A model generated the notes under the pieces. It was not told the origin of the DNA, made no database searches, and saw nothing but the letters and a program-made list of their open reading frames with translations. The position numbers and the translations under genes were made by a program. Positions 34,779-46,380 of a stretch of 64,000 bases of DNA are shown here, in pieces. The stretch lies in assembly GCA_001792895.1 (NCBI GenBank), contig MARA01000008.1, forward strand, positions 62,001 through 126,000, in the 5' to 3' direction. Source of the DNA: Lentinus brumalis. Its lineage: Eukaryota; Basidiomycota; Agaricomycetes; Polyporales; Polyporaceae. Position 1 is the first letter of the stretch; every line of letters begins with the position of its first letter.

Positions 34779-37561
34779 CTACATAGTGTCATGAATGGGC
34801 TTGCGAGCTGTGCGTGCGCTAGGAAGACGACCGACGACCGCCGCTCTCAGTTCAGCCAATCTCGCGTCTATGACTTCCAGGCCTGAACATCGGATATTGA
34901 CGACATCGATGTCTAGTACCTGGCCGGGGTATGTCGATTTTATCGAGGACCATGCAGACTGGAGAGTAGATACTATCCCATCAGGGACTAGCTCTAATCC
35001 TGGCTGCGTCGAGCATATGTCGAGGAGCGGGTCGATGACGTCCCTAACAAGATATCCAGATGCGTAGTGGGGGAATGCGAGTGTGGACCGCGAGTCTCCT
35101 GGAGTCGGACTAACGCAATCGACGCTCAACTCTGTCCACGCCAGCTCGCGCAGACTTTGATGAATGTGGGGAGGACTTGCCTACTCCAAGCAAGCATCGT
35201 ATCGGTCTGTGCAGAAGAGAGCTGAGCGCATCCAGAGGACACATGGTGAATGCTCCGCAGGACGCCGTGGATCGAGAGCAACTTTGCTTTGAGAGCCCAG
35301 AAATCTAGGCCTATACTACGTGAGGGGGGGGGTCGCAGACATCCCCCGTGAGAACATCTGAGTACGAAGTTTGGCTGGTGAGAATGCGTCGGAGTTTCAA
35401 CCTCGGCGCTAGCACTTGTCCCGTCTCGCGTAGAACTCACTCTCTCGCCCTCCGACTGCTGAGATCGCAGACTATCTTGCTCGAGACCACGGTCTCCGGG
35501 TCGTGTCTCATTTATACGGCGCAACCTTTTCCTGAGCTTGCGGTTCTCAGTGGTCGAACGACTGAGAGCGAGAGAAGATGTTCTCACGGGAGATCACTGC
35601 CACCCCCCCTGCTACGTAGTACCAGCCTCTATTCTGAGGGACGAGGAACTAGAGGCTGGCAAGCGAGCCTACAGAAATCTTCACACGGAGCTGGGACGGC
35701 TCCCATCCGTTGTTTCACCATAGCCCTCACTGTTGGTGAAATGTGTACGTGGCCGAAGTAAGTGCGAGTCAAACTGCGACTCAATCCGAGGGTACGCACC
35801 GTAACAGAGGGATTTGTACGTATGATGAGCACCTCCTTCGCCATAGATGTTGCTCAATATCCAGTCGGCTGACTGAAAGAAGTGCGTGCGTGTTGGAGGG
35901 TCTTCCACCAGTGCGAGGTGGCACAACGTCCTGATCGCGAGGTCCCCATACCGCTGGTTGGCATGCGCCTCTATTGGCATACAGAACCGTTGATAGATGA
36001 AGTGAATGTCCTCTTGCCATGCAGCGCTGCCCTTGTCCGCTCTCATCAGCATGTGTCGGAGGCCATACATAACTAGGAACTGCCGAGCTGTGGGATCCTT
36101 GCGCAGACCGACATCCCTTGTCCCCTCTCCCCAGTGCGCCTGCTCGAAGTTACAGATGTCGGTGAAACACTTGGCCACTTGATTGGGAGACAGGTCAAGG
36201 AATGTGGTCGGCATGTTAGACACAAACCTCGTGTCGGATGTAGAGGTATATGCGGTGGTTACTATAGCGCGATCGAGCGCGCCGACGTTCTCGTGGATGC
36301 GACGTTGGTCCCGACCACGCCAGGTTGGCATATAATCGGCGTATCTGCCATAGGTATATGCGAAATCGTGAAGGCAGTCCAAGAGGTAGGAGGAAATACC
36401 GTGGCGCAGGAATGCGGGCCGATCGCAGATGAGACGAGAAATATGTCGAAGCGTCCGTGCGGTCGTGTTGCGTATATGCCTGACAATTGCATAGAGCGCA
36501 AATGAGGCCGGAGAGCGGTAGGAGCAGTCCGCCTGAAACACTGGCAACACCACCACGGCCAGGAAGAAGACGAAGAGAATGGCGACGAGAGACGATGTGA
36601 CTGCAGCCACTGTTCTGTGTAGGGTCCAAAGGAGAACCACAAGACCTATGAGGAAGAGCACTGCAGCTAACTGCAGCATAATGGGGAGGGCTACAGCTAC
36701 AGCTCTGACACGCCATTTGAGTAGCCCGTCCACCCGATATTGTCGGAGCCGTGCGCTCTCTCGGGTAGAGCCCTGCACGGTTGCCTCTTGAAGCCACTGC
36801 TTCACGAACAGAGCAACCGATGCTGACGCAAGGCTGAAGACCAAGCTGGAGAACCACAGCGTGTTGAGCCAAACCGCGGACACCGGTGCCTGGAACGAAG
36901 GCTGGCCGGTACCAGAGAGGCTGTCACCGTTCCTGGTAGCATTGACGAACGGCCCGGAGACGGTGAAGCTGCTAAGCTGTTCAGAGATCTGCTGGAGTAT
37001 GGCTAGTGTTGGGTCAGATGGGGCGGGCTGTAGCAGCTGATATGACTGCACGTTGAATGCGGTCAACACCGCTGAGAACAAGCCAGCCTGTGGATGAATT
37101 TCTGCATCAGTAACGGGGCACGTCACCTCCGACCTAGTCACAATACTCACGTAGACGAGTAGAGTGTCCATCTCTTCCTTCCAGCGGCGCACCAATTCAT
37201 CATGGTATGCCTTCACTGCCTCCGCTGCCTCCGCCCATGCTTTCTCCTTCTGATCGGGGGTGTGCTCGTTGGAAAGCTCTTCACGTATTTCCTGCGGATG
37301 TTCTGAGACACCAGTCAAAGGCAATCATCGAATTTCGCTCACTTACCTGAGGGTCGGAAATGAGCAGGCCTTATCGTCGCACTCGTCAGCAAGACTATGG
37401 TCCTCGTCGGCCTAAGCCTCGATCAGTCAAGGCTGATTTAGCCATGAGTGTTCACTCACACCTTGCGGATCATTGATAGCCATGTTCTCAGATGAGTCCT
37501 CAGCGACAAGTGTCAGCTCAGTAGCGTCATGTGGGACTCGGATTTGGTCCATCGGTAACAT
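34779..37561 (-). pseudogene. DUF6535 membrane protein, copy 3, broken by a transposon and a frameshift
   Basis: The exon layout matches copies 1, 2 and 4: a first exon from ATG 37561 or 37552 (MLPMDQIRVPHD), a short second exon near 37411-37347, 141 nt at 37291-37151, a long exon 37087-35800, and a last exon from 35729. The long exon is intact, with AGLFSAVLTAFNVQSYQLLQ and four hydrophobic segments. The last exon is interrupted after CEDF by a 366-bp element (35306-35671) that brings an in-frame TAG. Beyond it the frame resumes as WALKAKLLSIHGVLRSIHH. A second break follows: the homologous LHQSLRELAW is one base out of frame after QVLP, beside a CCCC run. The 65-nt second exon is also off phase by two bases. 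The stop is at 34779. Copy 4 lies directly upstream. The gene is most likely dead; the first three exons could still make a truncated protein. Confidence 0.82.
35306..35671. mobile_element. 366-bp non-autonomous TIR element (MITE, hAT-like) in DUF6535 copy 3
   Basis: The element is bordered by an 8-bp direct repeat CAGAAATC at 35298-35305 and 35672-35679. It starts TAGGCCTA and its right end, read inward on the other strand, starts TAGGCTCG, so the ends are short inverted repeats. Inside, a longer imperfect inverted repeat of about 52 bp (35308-35360 against 35575-35627) shares TACTACGT, a G-run and CCCGTGAGAACATCT. There is no transposase frame. Removing the element with one repeat copy restores the reading GAA GAT TTC TGG GCT (EDFWA) of the host exon. 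The 8-bp duplication and terminal bases fit the hAT superfamily, but the TIR match is only partial. Confidence 0.78.
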
Positions 37562-37884
37562 CTTTTGTAGCGAGTACTTGAATGGACGAACAGAGCTCAA
37601 GTGTGCAGGCACAGGTACTTGCGCTCATATAAGTACCCTACTACGCGAGATGTGACGTAACTCTAATATCTCTCCTAGACAGACAATTGGCCGCGGCCCG
37701 ACAACTCGGAACTCTAGGCGTCCGAGTCGCTCGAGGTGACTTTCGTTACTATTCAGTACTCTAGTCGTGCTTCGTACTAGTAGCCCATCATTCGGCCCGC
37801 TAACCAGCGAGATCGTCCGTAAGTAGTGTGACATTGATCTATGAACTTCCATGAGCTGGTAGGACGATCCACCGCGCCCCCGAA
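37562..37884. promoter_or_regulatory. Promoter region of DUF6535 copy 3
   Basis: This 320-bp gap separates the start of copy 3 from the stop of copy 4, both on the minus strand. It holds no gene. Short ACTAG/CTAGT and CGAG motifs recur, but I can assign no function. Confidence 0.25.
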
Positions 37885-40254
37885 CTACTTCATGTCCGGA
37901 GGAAGGATTTGTGTAGCCTGTCTCCGAGTCAGATCCGCCAATCTCGCCTCAATCTGGTCCAGCCCGGTACACCATATGTACGTCGCACCTTCACTGCGGT
38001 CTATGGCATTCGGATATGCCAACCGCGCCGAGTGCCACGCAGACTCGACAGCGGAGACTAACTCGTCGGAGACCAGCTCGCGGCCCCGTGCTGTTGAGCG
38101 CAACGCGATAAGAGGGTTTATAAGCCCTTTCAGGAAGTAATGGGATGCGACGTGAGGGAATGTGGCGACATAAACAGAGTCTGGTCGCGGGGATTTGCCA
38201 CCGATACACTTAGCATGGAGCCCATACCACTCCAGATTGCGCAGCCACTGATGAAGCCGCGAGAGAGCTTCTCGGGACCAGGCGAGTGCGATTTGCTTCT
38301 GGGATGGAGAAAGCTTTGAGCGTCCGGAGGCCGTTTCGTCGACGTAATGCAAGAGGCAGTGGACTGTCTTCATGTACTGCATGTACGTTCGCCACCCGTC
38401 AGACGGGTTCCATATTGTCAAGCCCTGCTCCACCATAGCTCTGACTGCGAAACGAACGTCAGCGCCACATACACCGTGATACCATTTGGAGCTGACAAAC
38501 CATGACAGAGAGTATCGTACGAGTGATGCGCCTGGCCACCATAGCCTCTCGTCAGAACGTGATAGGCTTGGGCCGAGAACAGCTCGTATGAAAAGTCTTC
38601 CACTGCTAGCTGGCACAACGTCTTGCATGCGATCTCCGCATACCGTTCCGTGATCACGTCGGGTATGTAGAAGTGTCGAATTATCTCGAAACAATCCCGT
38701 CGCCATCCGTAAGAACCCTTGTCGGATCGTGTGAGCATATGTCGGAGGGCGGACATTACCATCATTGGTAAGGCCAACGGATCCTCGACCACGCCTCGGT
38801 CAAATCCCCCTTGGCCAAATTCCGCCTCTTCATAATCGGTGATGTCTTTGGAGCACCTGACGATATCACCGGATGGGAGGTCGGGGAAGATAATCGGCAT
38901 GAAGGACAGAAAATTGGTATCAGTTGTTGTGGTGTATGCCTTGGTGACCATGGCACGATCGAGGGCGCCGGTTCGCTCGTTAAGAGCGTTGAAATCCCGG
39001 CCGCGCCAGGTAGGCATGTCCCGATAGCGGCGCGCATACGCAAATGTATGAAGACGCACAAGTCGGGGCGTGCCGCACACCACAGTAGCGTAGACGGCGT
39101 AAAACATTCGGCCCAACCACCGAAGCAATCGCATGGCGGAGTTGCGTGTGGTTCTGATGATACCGTAGATCGTGAAGGACGTGGGAGAGCGGTACGGGCA
39201 ATCGGCCTTCCAGACTGGCAGGATAGTGACGATGAGGAAGAAGGCGAAGAGCATGGCCACTAGTGCTGACGTGATCGTGGCTACTGTCTTGTGCAAGGCC
39301 CAGAGAAGGACCAAGAGGCCAATGAGGAAGAGCACAGCGGCGATCTGTAGCAGGATGGGGAGGGCGACCACAATCGCTCCGACGTGCCACTTCAGCAGCC
39401 CGTGTAACCGGTACTGTCGAAGCCGCCCGCTCTTACGGGAAGTCCCCTGCACCGTCGCTTCGTGAAGCCACTGCTTCACGAATAGGGCTATGGACGCCGA
39501 CGAGAGGCTGCACACAAGGCTGGCAAACCATAAGGTGTTGAGCCAGACCGCGAATCCGGGCGCGTGGAATGAAGGCTGGGAAACATTGAGAGAGTCGAAG
39601 CTGCGGGTAGCGTTCACGAAAGGCGGTGCAACAGTGAAGCTGCTTATCTGCGCCGATATTTCCCGGAGTACCGCGAGCGTTGGATCCATCGGGTCAGGCT
39701 GTAGAAGCTGGTAGGACTGAACGTTGAAGGCGGTTAGGACCGCGGAGAACAGACCAGCCTGTGTGAGTAAGTACTGCATTGGCATTTCTATTGACTCATT
39801 ACCTCGGAGGATTCGACACTCACATACACTAGGAGGGTGTCCATTTCTTCCTTCCACCGCGCTACCAGCCCATCGTGGTATGTCTTGACGGCTTCGGCAG
39901 CCTCGGCCCATACGCCATCCTTCTGTTCCTGAGTAAATTCTGCAGACAGCCCTTCGCGTATTTCCTAGTAATGTCATTGAACCTGAGTAATTGCCAGGAT
40001 GAATCTGCCGCATACGCACTTCGGCGGTAGGGAACCTCCAGGCAGTATCGTCAGCATCTTCATGTTGGTCGCCCTCGTAAGTCTGGAACCTCACGTCAGA
40101 CGAACTATAGTGAGTACATGGACGTACTCACATTGGGGCTGCGCATATCGTTGCTGACCACGACAGGCGTCGCGTCGGCATGTTCAACTTGAAGGTCGCT
40201 TGTCTTCTGGTCTGTCGGCGATAAAGTCTCGGATTTCTTGCTGTCGGTGGTCAT
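37885..40254 (-). CDS. DUF6535 membrane protein, copy 4 (complete)
   Basis: This is the reference copy in the window. Five exons (40254-40132, 40082-40020, 39964-39824, 39758-38501, 38444-37885) join in frame to 714 aa. Exons 1-2 encode a polar, acidic N-terminus (MTTDSKKSETLSP, then EDADDTAWRFPTAE). Exon 3 is helical and ends EEMDTLLVY. Exon 4 opens with the hydrophobic AGLFSAVLTAFNVQSY (about residues 110-126). Further membrane segments lie at about 179-203, 236-262 and 268-290. The remaining 420 residues look soluble and helical, with RGRDFNALNERTGALDRAM, DLPSGDIVRCSKDI, SALRHMLTRSDKG and FPHVASHYF. The last residues (RRQATQILPPDMK) differ from the other copies. I infer a four-helix membrane anchor with a large cytosolic C-terminal domain. 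The role is unknown. Confidence 0.88.
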
Positions 40255-40662
40255 ATATACATGAGAGAGAGGAGAGCAAACTGTGGGCCTACTTTCGTAA
40301 GTGCGCCCATACACGATTATCATATATATATGGGCGGGCGGCGATGCGTTCTCATGGCCGAATTGCCCAGGTAAGCTAGCAGCATCCCGTGGTGCTTGTC
40401 TATTCGCCCATAATCAGAACCTGTCAGACAATCTGGAGTGCGGCTTGCTTGCAGGACACTCACTTGCATGATTTGTGGTTCTGCTCGAAGCCACGCGAAC
40501 TGCAGGCGCTGAGCGTTTTCATCGCGAACGTAGCCGTTCCCACGATGCATCTAGGCTGCGCCATGCCGTTCATGCATGTCGAGTGGTGGCTCGTACTAAC
40601 CACCAGCTTCCGCGTAGGACCTCTTCAATCGCTGGTGACTCAAAGAGTCGTCTTTAGCAGGA
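40255..40662. promoter_or_regulatory. Divergent promoter of DUF6535 copy 4 and PIN4
   Basis: This is a 408-bp gap between two start codons pointing apart. A TATATATATA stretch at about 40322-40331 lies 70 bp upstream of the copy 4 ATG and could serve as its TATA element. No other motif is assigned. Confidence 0.4.
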
Positions 40663-41337
40663 ATGGCGAAGAAAGCGACGGGCTCCACTGCCGACAAAAA
40701 AACTGCCGACAAGAAAGCAGGGAAGACCAACGCGAAATCGGATGATGCTGCCGATAAACAAGGCAAGGTCCGTGCGACGTCCTCTTGAACCACTCCTTCG
40801 CAAGCCTAAAACATGTGCTTTCGTTGATCTAGGGCAAAGGCGGCGCCTTGAAGGCCGCCACGGCCGTGAACGTTCGCCACATCCTGTGCGAGAAGCAGTC
40901 GAAGGCCTTGGAGGCTCTTCAGAAGATCCAGGTTCGTTCCGAGTGATATTGCAATGATAGATCGACCTAGCTGAAGCCGCACCACAGGAGGGTCAGCGAT
41001 TCGACAAGGTCGCCCAGGAATATTCCGAAGACAAGGCGAAGGGTACGAACCTCTTCTGAAGTCTCCTGGGCAAGAATGAGCCTCATCGCATCCTTCATTT
41101 TCATAGCTGGCGGGAGCCTAGGCTGGCAAGTTCGAGGCTCGATGGTCGTAAGTGCTACCCCGATGTGGTTCCTCTGTTGCTTGTCATGCATTCTCATCTA
41201 CCTTGCTGCACGTCCAGGGGGCTTTCCAGGACGCCGCTTTCGCTCTTCAGCCATCGACTGTGGACAAACCGATACTCTCTCCGCTAGTGAAAACGCAGTT
41301 TGGCTACCATATCATCATGGTCGAAGGGCGCAGATGA
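40663..41337 (+). CDS. Parvulin-type peptidyl-prolyl isomerase (PIN4/Par14-like)
   Basis: A WW-less parvulin that isomerises prolyl bonds; human PIN4/Par14 acts in ribosome biogenesis and binds DNA through a basic N-terminus. Five exons from the ATG at 40663 to the stop at 41335-41337 join in frame: 40663-40767, 40833-40931, then GEGQRF-type core from an acceptor CACCACAG, and two short 3' exons. The N-terminal 35 residues are Lys/Ala-rich ([18 protein letters not shown]). The parvulin core shows [56 protein letters not shown] and the end [14 protein letters not shown], which is the family's exact C-terminus type. Length is about 135 aa, as usual. The second intron uses an acceptor further down than the first CTAG, because that one would break the frame. 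Confidence 0.92.
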
Positions 41338-41672
41338 TCATGCCTCTCATTCCGCGTTGTTCTGTCATGCCTTGTACTGTACCACATCCCTCTCATGTGC
41401 TTCTCATACCGCTTCTGCTACGAGACTGAGTCGCAGCAACACACCAATGGACGAGACCTGAGCTCCGCAAAACTCCTCATATTCGAGAATCGATATTCGA
41501 CTAGCTACACGACAGCAAACATAAGATCGACGAGAGCGATCACAACATAGACACAAGTGGCACTCCTCCAGCGCCTCGATACCGAGCAGCAGAAGGCAAG
41601 AGACCAACATAGATAACGCGTAAGCACACAAGAGTGAAACCTCCCCACGTCGGATGCGCAGCCCGTCCAGTC
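41338..41672. other. Convergent 3' spacer
   Basis: 335 bp between the stop codons of the PIN4 and SNT1-like genes. It presumably holds both 3' UTRs; no motif is recognised. Confidence 0.3.
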
Positions 41673-44600
41673 CTACATGAAGTCAGACTCCGTATTCTGA
41701 GCTGTCAACCGCGTCCGATGCTCCAGATACCGCACCAAGTCGTCCGTCGTCTCCAGAGTCGTCGGCAGGCCAAGCGTAGACCCTAGTCCCGCTGTCGGGG
41801 ACTGACCTGCCGCAGGGACCTGCCACGTCGGCGGTGCGAACTCACTGAACTCCATCATCATTGGCGGTGTCCCCGCAGCAGAGGCAGGCGCGGAACCCGG
41901 ATGGAGAGCCGCGACGCGCGTCCGTCGCTGGTTGTCCGTGAAGTTCGACGGTGATAAGTTCGAGTACGCAAGCGCCGACGGGAAAGTCATTGTCAACGGC
42001 GGGGCGGCCTCGACATCGCTTGAGGAGCACGAGACACGGCCTCCGATAGTGGACCGCGAGACGGGCCGGCGAACGCAGCGGCGAGGCCTCCTTGGTATTG
42101 CAGCCGTGGCGGAGGCGTGGGCTTCGTATCACGCTGTGCAGCAGAAGTCGGCCGCTTGTCTGTCTCAGACGACTGAGTTCCACTGGGAGTAGGAGGGGGA
42201 GACATACGCCCACTACTTCGAGAACGAGACACGGCCGAAGGCGCGGCACCATTCTCAGCTCCCGGAGTCGATGTCTTCGACGTCGGCGTCATGATTCCCG
42301 TGCCCGGTATGACGCTCTGCAAACGCGATGCTTGGTTATCCTGCGGTGTAGGGGACCTCTTGGGTGCGAGAGCTGCGACTTTGGCTAGCTCCATCTCCGT
42401 GAGGTTGGCTCTGTAGAACGCCGACACTTGGACAGTGGTCTGCGTCAACGTCAGTCCCCCAGTTTCGTTCATGTAGGACGCAAGCGATCCATACATACCT
42501 TGTTAGGCATTGAAGACGCTATGCGCTTGAAATCATCACCGTACTGGGCGAGTAGCTTCAGGAAAAGAGCTATCAGGCATCTGTGCATTACTATTCGGAA
42601 GTGCAGGGTGTATGTGAAGGATAAGACTTACCTTTGTCTTCTGTAGACCAACTCGACCCGCTCCCAGGCACCTTCTTACGGACAGCAGGAGTCTCCAACT
42701 TCGGCTCCATGGGAGCCGAGGCAGCCTCCTCCATCTCATCGTCAATCTCCGCCTTACTCTTGCGAGTCTTGCGCGTGCGCTTTGCTGGACGCGCGTCCTC
42801 ATCCTGCAAAGCTCACTGTTAGAAATACGACGGCAAACTGCACTGTGTACTACTTGCCGGTGCTTCATCAGCGTGCTCTTGCTCCAGAGCTGCAGCCGCC
42901 TTGGCGGAGAGATTGGCTCGTCGACGAGGACGCTTTCCTGATTGCTCTGGCGGATCTGGCGTGGCATCTGGAGTGTTCTGTGCAGTGCCCCTCCGCGATG
43001 CCGATGTTGTCTTCCTCGAGAGGTCCATGGAGTCCGTGCTGGAGCTTGGAGGGACCGGTGTAGTGGAATGCGCCACGCCACGCTTACGTCTCCCAGAAGT
43101 ACGAGTGGAGTCCCGACCAACCTCATCGTCGTGCTTTTGGATATCCGCGAGCAGCCCGTTACCCTTCTGCTTGCCGCGAGTCCGCCTCCGCTTCCCGATA
43201 GTATTGTACTGGGCGATAACCTTGCGGAAGTCGATAGTCGTGTTCTTGTGCAAATAGTAATAAGTAACACATTGCGCAGGAGTCTTGTTGGGGATGAAAG
43301 ACGCGATGATGCCGAATTGCTTCGGGTAGATCGCGTACTTCTCGAGTAGGATCGCCTTCTCCCCCTCGGTCCAGTCGTCGATGCCGGTCTCAAGCTTGTA
43401 GAACTCGTGAGGATCTTCGACGAGGTGGTTGGTATCATCGTAGATGAAGTCGACCCGACCCTTGGTGACGGAGACCATGTCTGGGATAACCGCCGCGTTT
43501 TTTGCTGAAAGGTGGTTCGCATCCGTCAGCTCCTCGTTCCCGAGGCTCGCAAGGATCTGTTCCATCTCGAGGTCAGAGCGGACAGCGTCGCCCATAGCGG
43601 CCGTGCGGCGGGTGGTGCGGCACGCCGTTGCCGCCGCCTCTTCCAGGGCGCTCGCCCGTGCGACTTCGTCCAGCTTCGCGCAATGGACGGACCACTTCTC
43701 GTGCAACGCCAAATACTCCTTCCGCAGCCTCTCCACCTTCTCTGCCAGCGCTGCCTGATGCTGTGCGAACCGCTTCCGCAAGGAGTGCTTCGTCCCGTCG
43801 TAGATGCCACTAGAGCTCCGCTGCTGCTCCCTCTCCTTCACCTCCCCCACCACAGCATCCGGGCAGGGGGAGTGGGCGTATCCTCGCTTTCGGGTTCTAC
43901 GAGCTGGCGATTGGAGAAGAGGATGGGTTCGACGCGAGCTTCCTGCGTGATAGGATCATGGCGGAATCGCAGCTTCACGACCATCCGTAGCGCATCCGAC
44001 AGCGGGATTTCAGCAAGGGCCTTCTCGAGAGCAGGCTCATTGACGGACAAAGAAACCGTCCGCCGACGCGGGACAGGGATCTCCTTCTCGATCTGCATGG
44101 CATCATGGTCCTTGTCAGCAGTCTCGGTCTCCTCTCGCAGTGTTTCCTCGCTGATCGGGGGCGAAAGCTCGCCAGACTCGATGGGTACCTTCGCCACCAC
44201 GGCAAGACTGGGCGAGGCCTGGACTGTGCCGTCCCCAGCGACTCCAGGGGCTCCCGACGGCTGCGACACGTCTGCATGAGGGGCGTTGACAACAGAGCCA
44301 TCCAGCGAAGTAGACGCGGGCGCTGGAGCGGAGGGATCGGTAATAGGGACTGTCTCAGATCCAGGAGCTTCAGCGGTGAGGACAGAGCTAGGTGGTTTGG
44401 AGACAGCCGTAGAGAGAGGTTTCTGCGATGACGCACGAGGAACGCGAGGAAGATCAGGAGGGGTCTCAGACGTTGGCGAGGACATATCCATGTCAGAGTC
44501 ATCTCCAGTCTCTTCCACAGCATGGTCAGGAGTAGTGGGAACCGGCGATGCAGAAGAACTCAGACGTGGGACCTCATGCGGCAGTTGCCTCGATGACACA

Positions 44601-46380
44601 GATGTATCGATGGCGAGACTTGGCCGACTAGGGTCGACCTTGTCCACACCTGAGCCTTTGTCCGTCCTCGCCTCAACCGGAGCAGCCAGCGCAGGCTTCA
44701 TCGTTGGAGATGCAGGTGGAGACATGTCCATGTCGGACTCGTCCTGCTCGTCAGTTGTCTTCGTACCCTTGGGATCCTCACTGGGTGATCTCGAGGACTG
44801 GATAGAGTCCGCGCCCACAGAAAGCGCCTTAGCCTGAAGATAATCCTCGGTATAGGTATAGTCAGAGAACGTGAGCACACGCACAGGTGTAGGCGGCAAA
44901 GAGACGTCCATGTCTGACGCGACGTCATCTTCCTTGGTCTTCTTCGGGGCTGCTTCGGCGTCTCTGCTGCCTTGGACGAGTCGGCCAGGGTGGGATACAT
45001 GAGAGCAGCATCGATAGCGAGCGTAGAAGGGACGAAAGAAGGGGCTTTGTGGAAGAGAGAACGCCGCCCAACTGCTATCGCCAGGTCACCACACCAATCG
45101 TGCGATATGCCATAGCAACACGCACCATTACTTCGCCCGTTGACAGCGTTACTGGTCTGAGCCGGCTTCTGCTGTGCCGCGGCAGACGGCTCCGCCCTGG
45201 ACTGCTCTCCCAGCGAGGTCGAAGCGAGATCTTCAGACTTGGGAGCAGCCGCCGGTGTGATCACCGAAGATACTGGCTTCTGAATCGTCGCCACTGATCC
45301 CTGCGCACGAGCTTGCAGAGGAGGTGACTGGACCACTCGTGGCTGTGTCTGGGATTGAACCTTGGCAGGAAGACTACTTCTTTGCTGCACTGGCGCCTGC
45401 ATATGTGGCAAGAGAGCGGCAGAACCACCAGCGGAAGACAGCGACGAGGCACGCGAGGGTACCTTGAGACCCGTCGGACGCACAGACGGTCCTTGTTTTC
45501 GAGGAATCGCAGGGAGTGCTTCGAGGTGAGGAAGCTCTGGTGACTCTCGCTTAGGTGCGAGCGGGAGAGACGCATATGCCGGGGAGAAAGTCTGGGTGCT
45601 GCGCGGAGAGACGGAAGTGACAGACCTTTCCTCCGTGTCGCGATATGGTCGGTCCATGCGATCAGGAGTGGTTGTGTGGGCAGGGAAGGAGTAAGGGTCA
45701 CTCTCGTCCGCTACCCAGTGCTCGGAGTCGTTGTGCTGAGGTCGGTAAGAATCGGGGCGCAGGTTGGGCGGAACCGAGTTCCGGTTCGCGGTCGATGGCG
45801 GAGAGTACATACCGAACCGTTCGGCCGGTTGTGATGGGGAGTATGGACGAGCACGCTCAAGCTCTCCGTGCGTCTGCTTCCAGTTGTCCGATGGTTCGAA
45901 CATGCGAGTTGCCACTGGCTCTGGTGGGGGTGGCGGTGGGGGCGCAATCGCAGCGGCCTTCCGCTGATGCCTCAAACCACCTCGACCCTTCTTCCTAGAA
46001 GGCCACGGCCCAGAGTCTGACCCTTTCCAACCGATTGGGCGCTGGGGTTGTGGAGGTCGAAAACGATCTGGGGACTGTGTAGCCTCCGGGATGAACTCGG
46101 GCTCCGGTCTCCAGAAGGCAGGGTCATACTCATTCGAGTACCCTTCACGAAACGCTGGCGCTGGCGCTGGCGGCGGCGGTGGTTCTTCGGGTGCGTATCT
46201 GTCATAGAAAGGATAGGGCGCGGAAGGACCTGGGGTTGGAAGGTCTGCGAATGGCTGCTGCCGCTGCATGGGATGCCATGAATGGTGAGTGGGAAAAACA
46301 TGGGGGGAATGGTGTGTGCTGACATCGAAGGGTAGGGGCATGTTACCAGAAGCGCGTCGTTGAGCTCCCTTGTTCAACAT
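41673..46380 (-). CDS. SNT1/NCoR-like SANT-domain corepressor
   Basis: A large nuclear protein related to yeast Snt1 of the Set3 histone deacetylase complex and to animal NCoR/SMRT. The ATG is at 46380 (MLNKGAQRRASGNM). About 1,000 N-terminal residues are disordered and Pro/Ser-rich, with repeated SDMDMS-type motifs. A coiled segment follows (GIYDGTKHSLRKRFAQHQAA, KVERLRKEYLALHEKW), then LEMEQILASLGNEELTDAN, and SANT1 with DWTEGEKAILLEKYAIYPKQ and KTPAQCVTYYYLHK. A basic linker (KRRRTRGKQKGN) leads to SANT2: SSWSTEDK, an intron, then QYGDDFKRIASSMPNK and TTVQVSAFYRANL. The C-terminus ends ENTESDFM-like near 41673. Two frame changes need explanation, near 44960-45000 and near 42000-42030; the second sits by a C-run. 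They may be introns I could not place or assembly indels. Confidence 0.85.

Noticed and set aside
35304..35631. A smaller element of 320 bp with 4-bp TCTA duplication
   Set aside because: TCTA at both sides was first taken as the duplication, but the wider borders with the 8-bp CAGAAATC repeat also restore the host reading frame, which the smaller borders do not.
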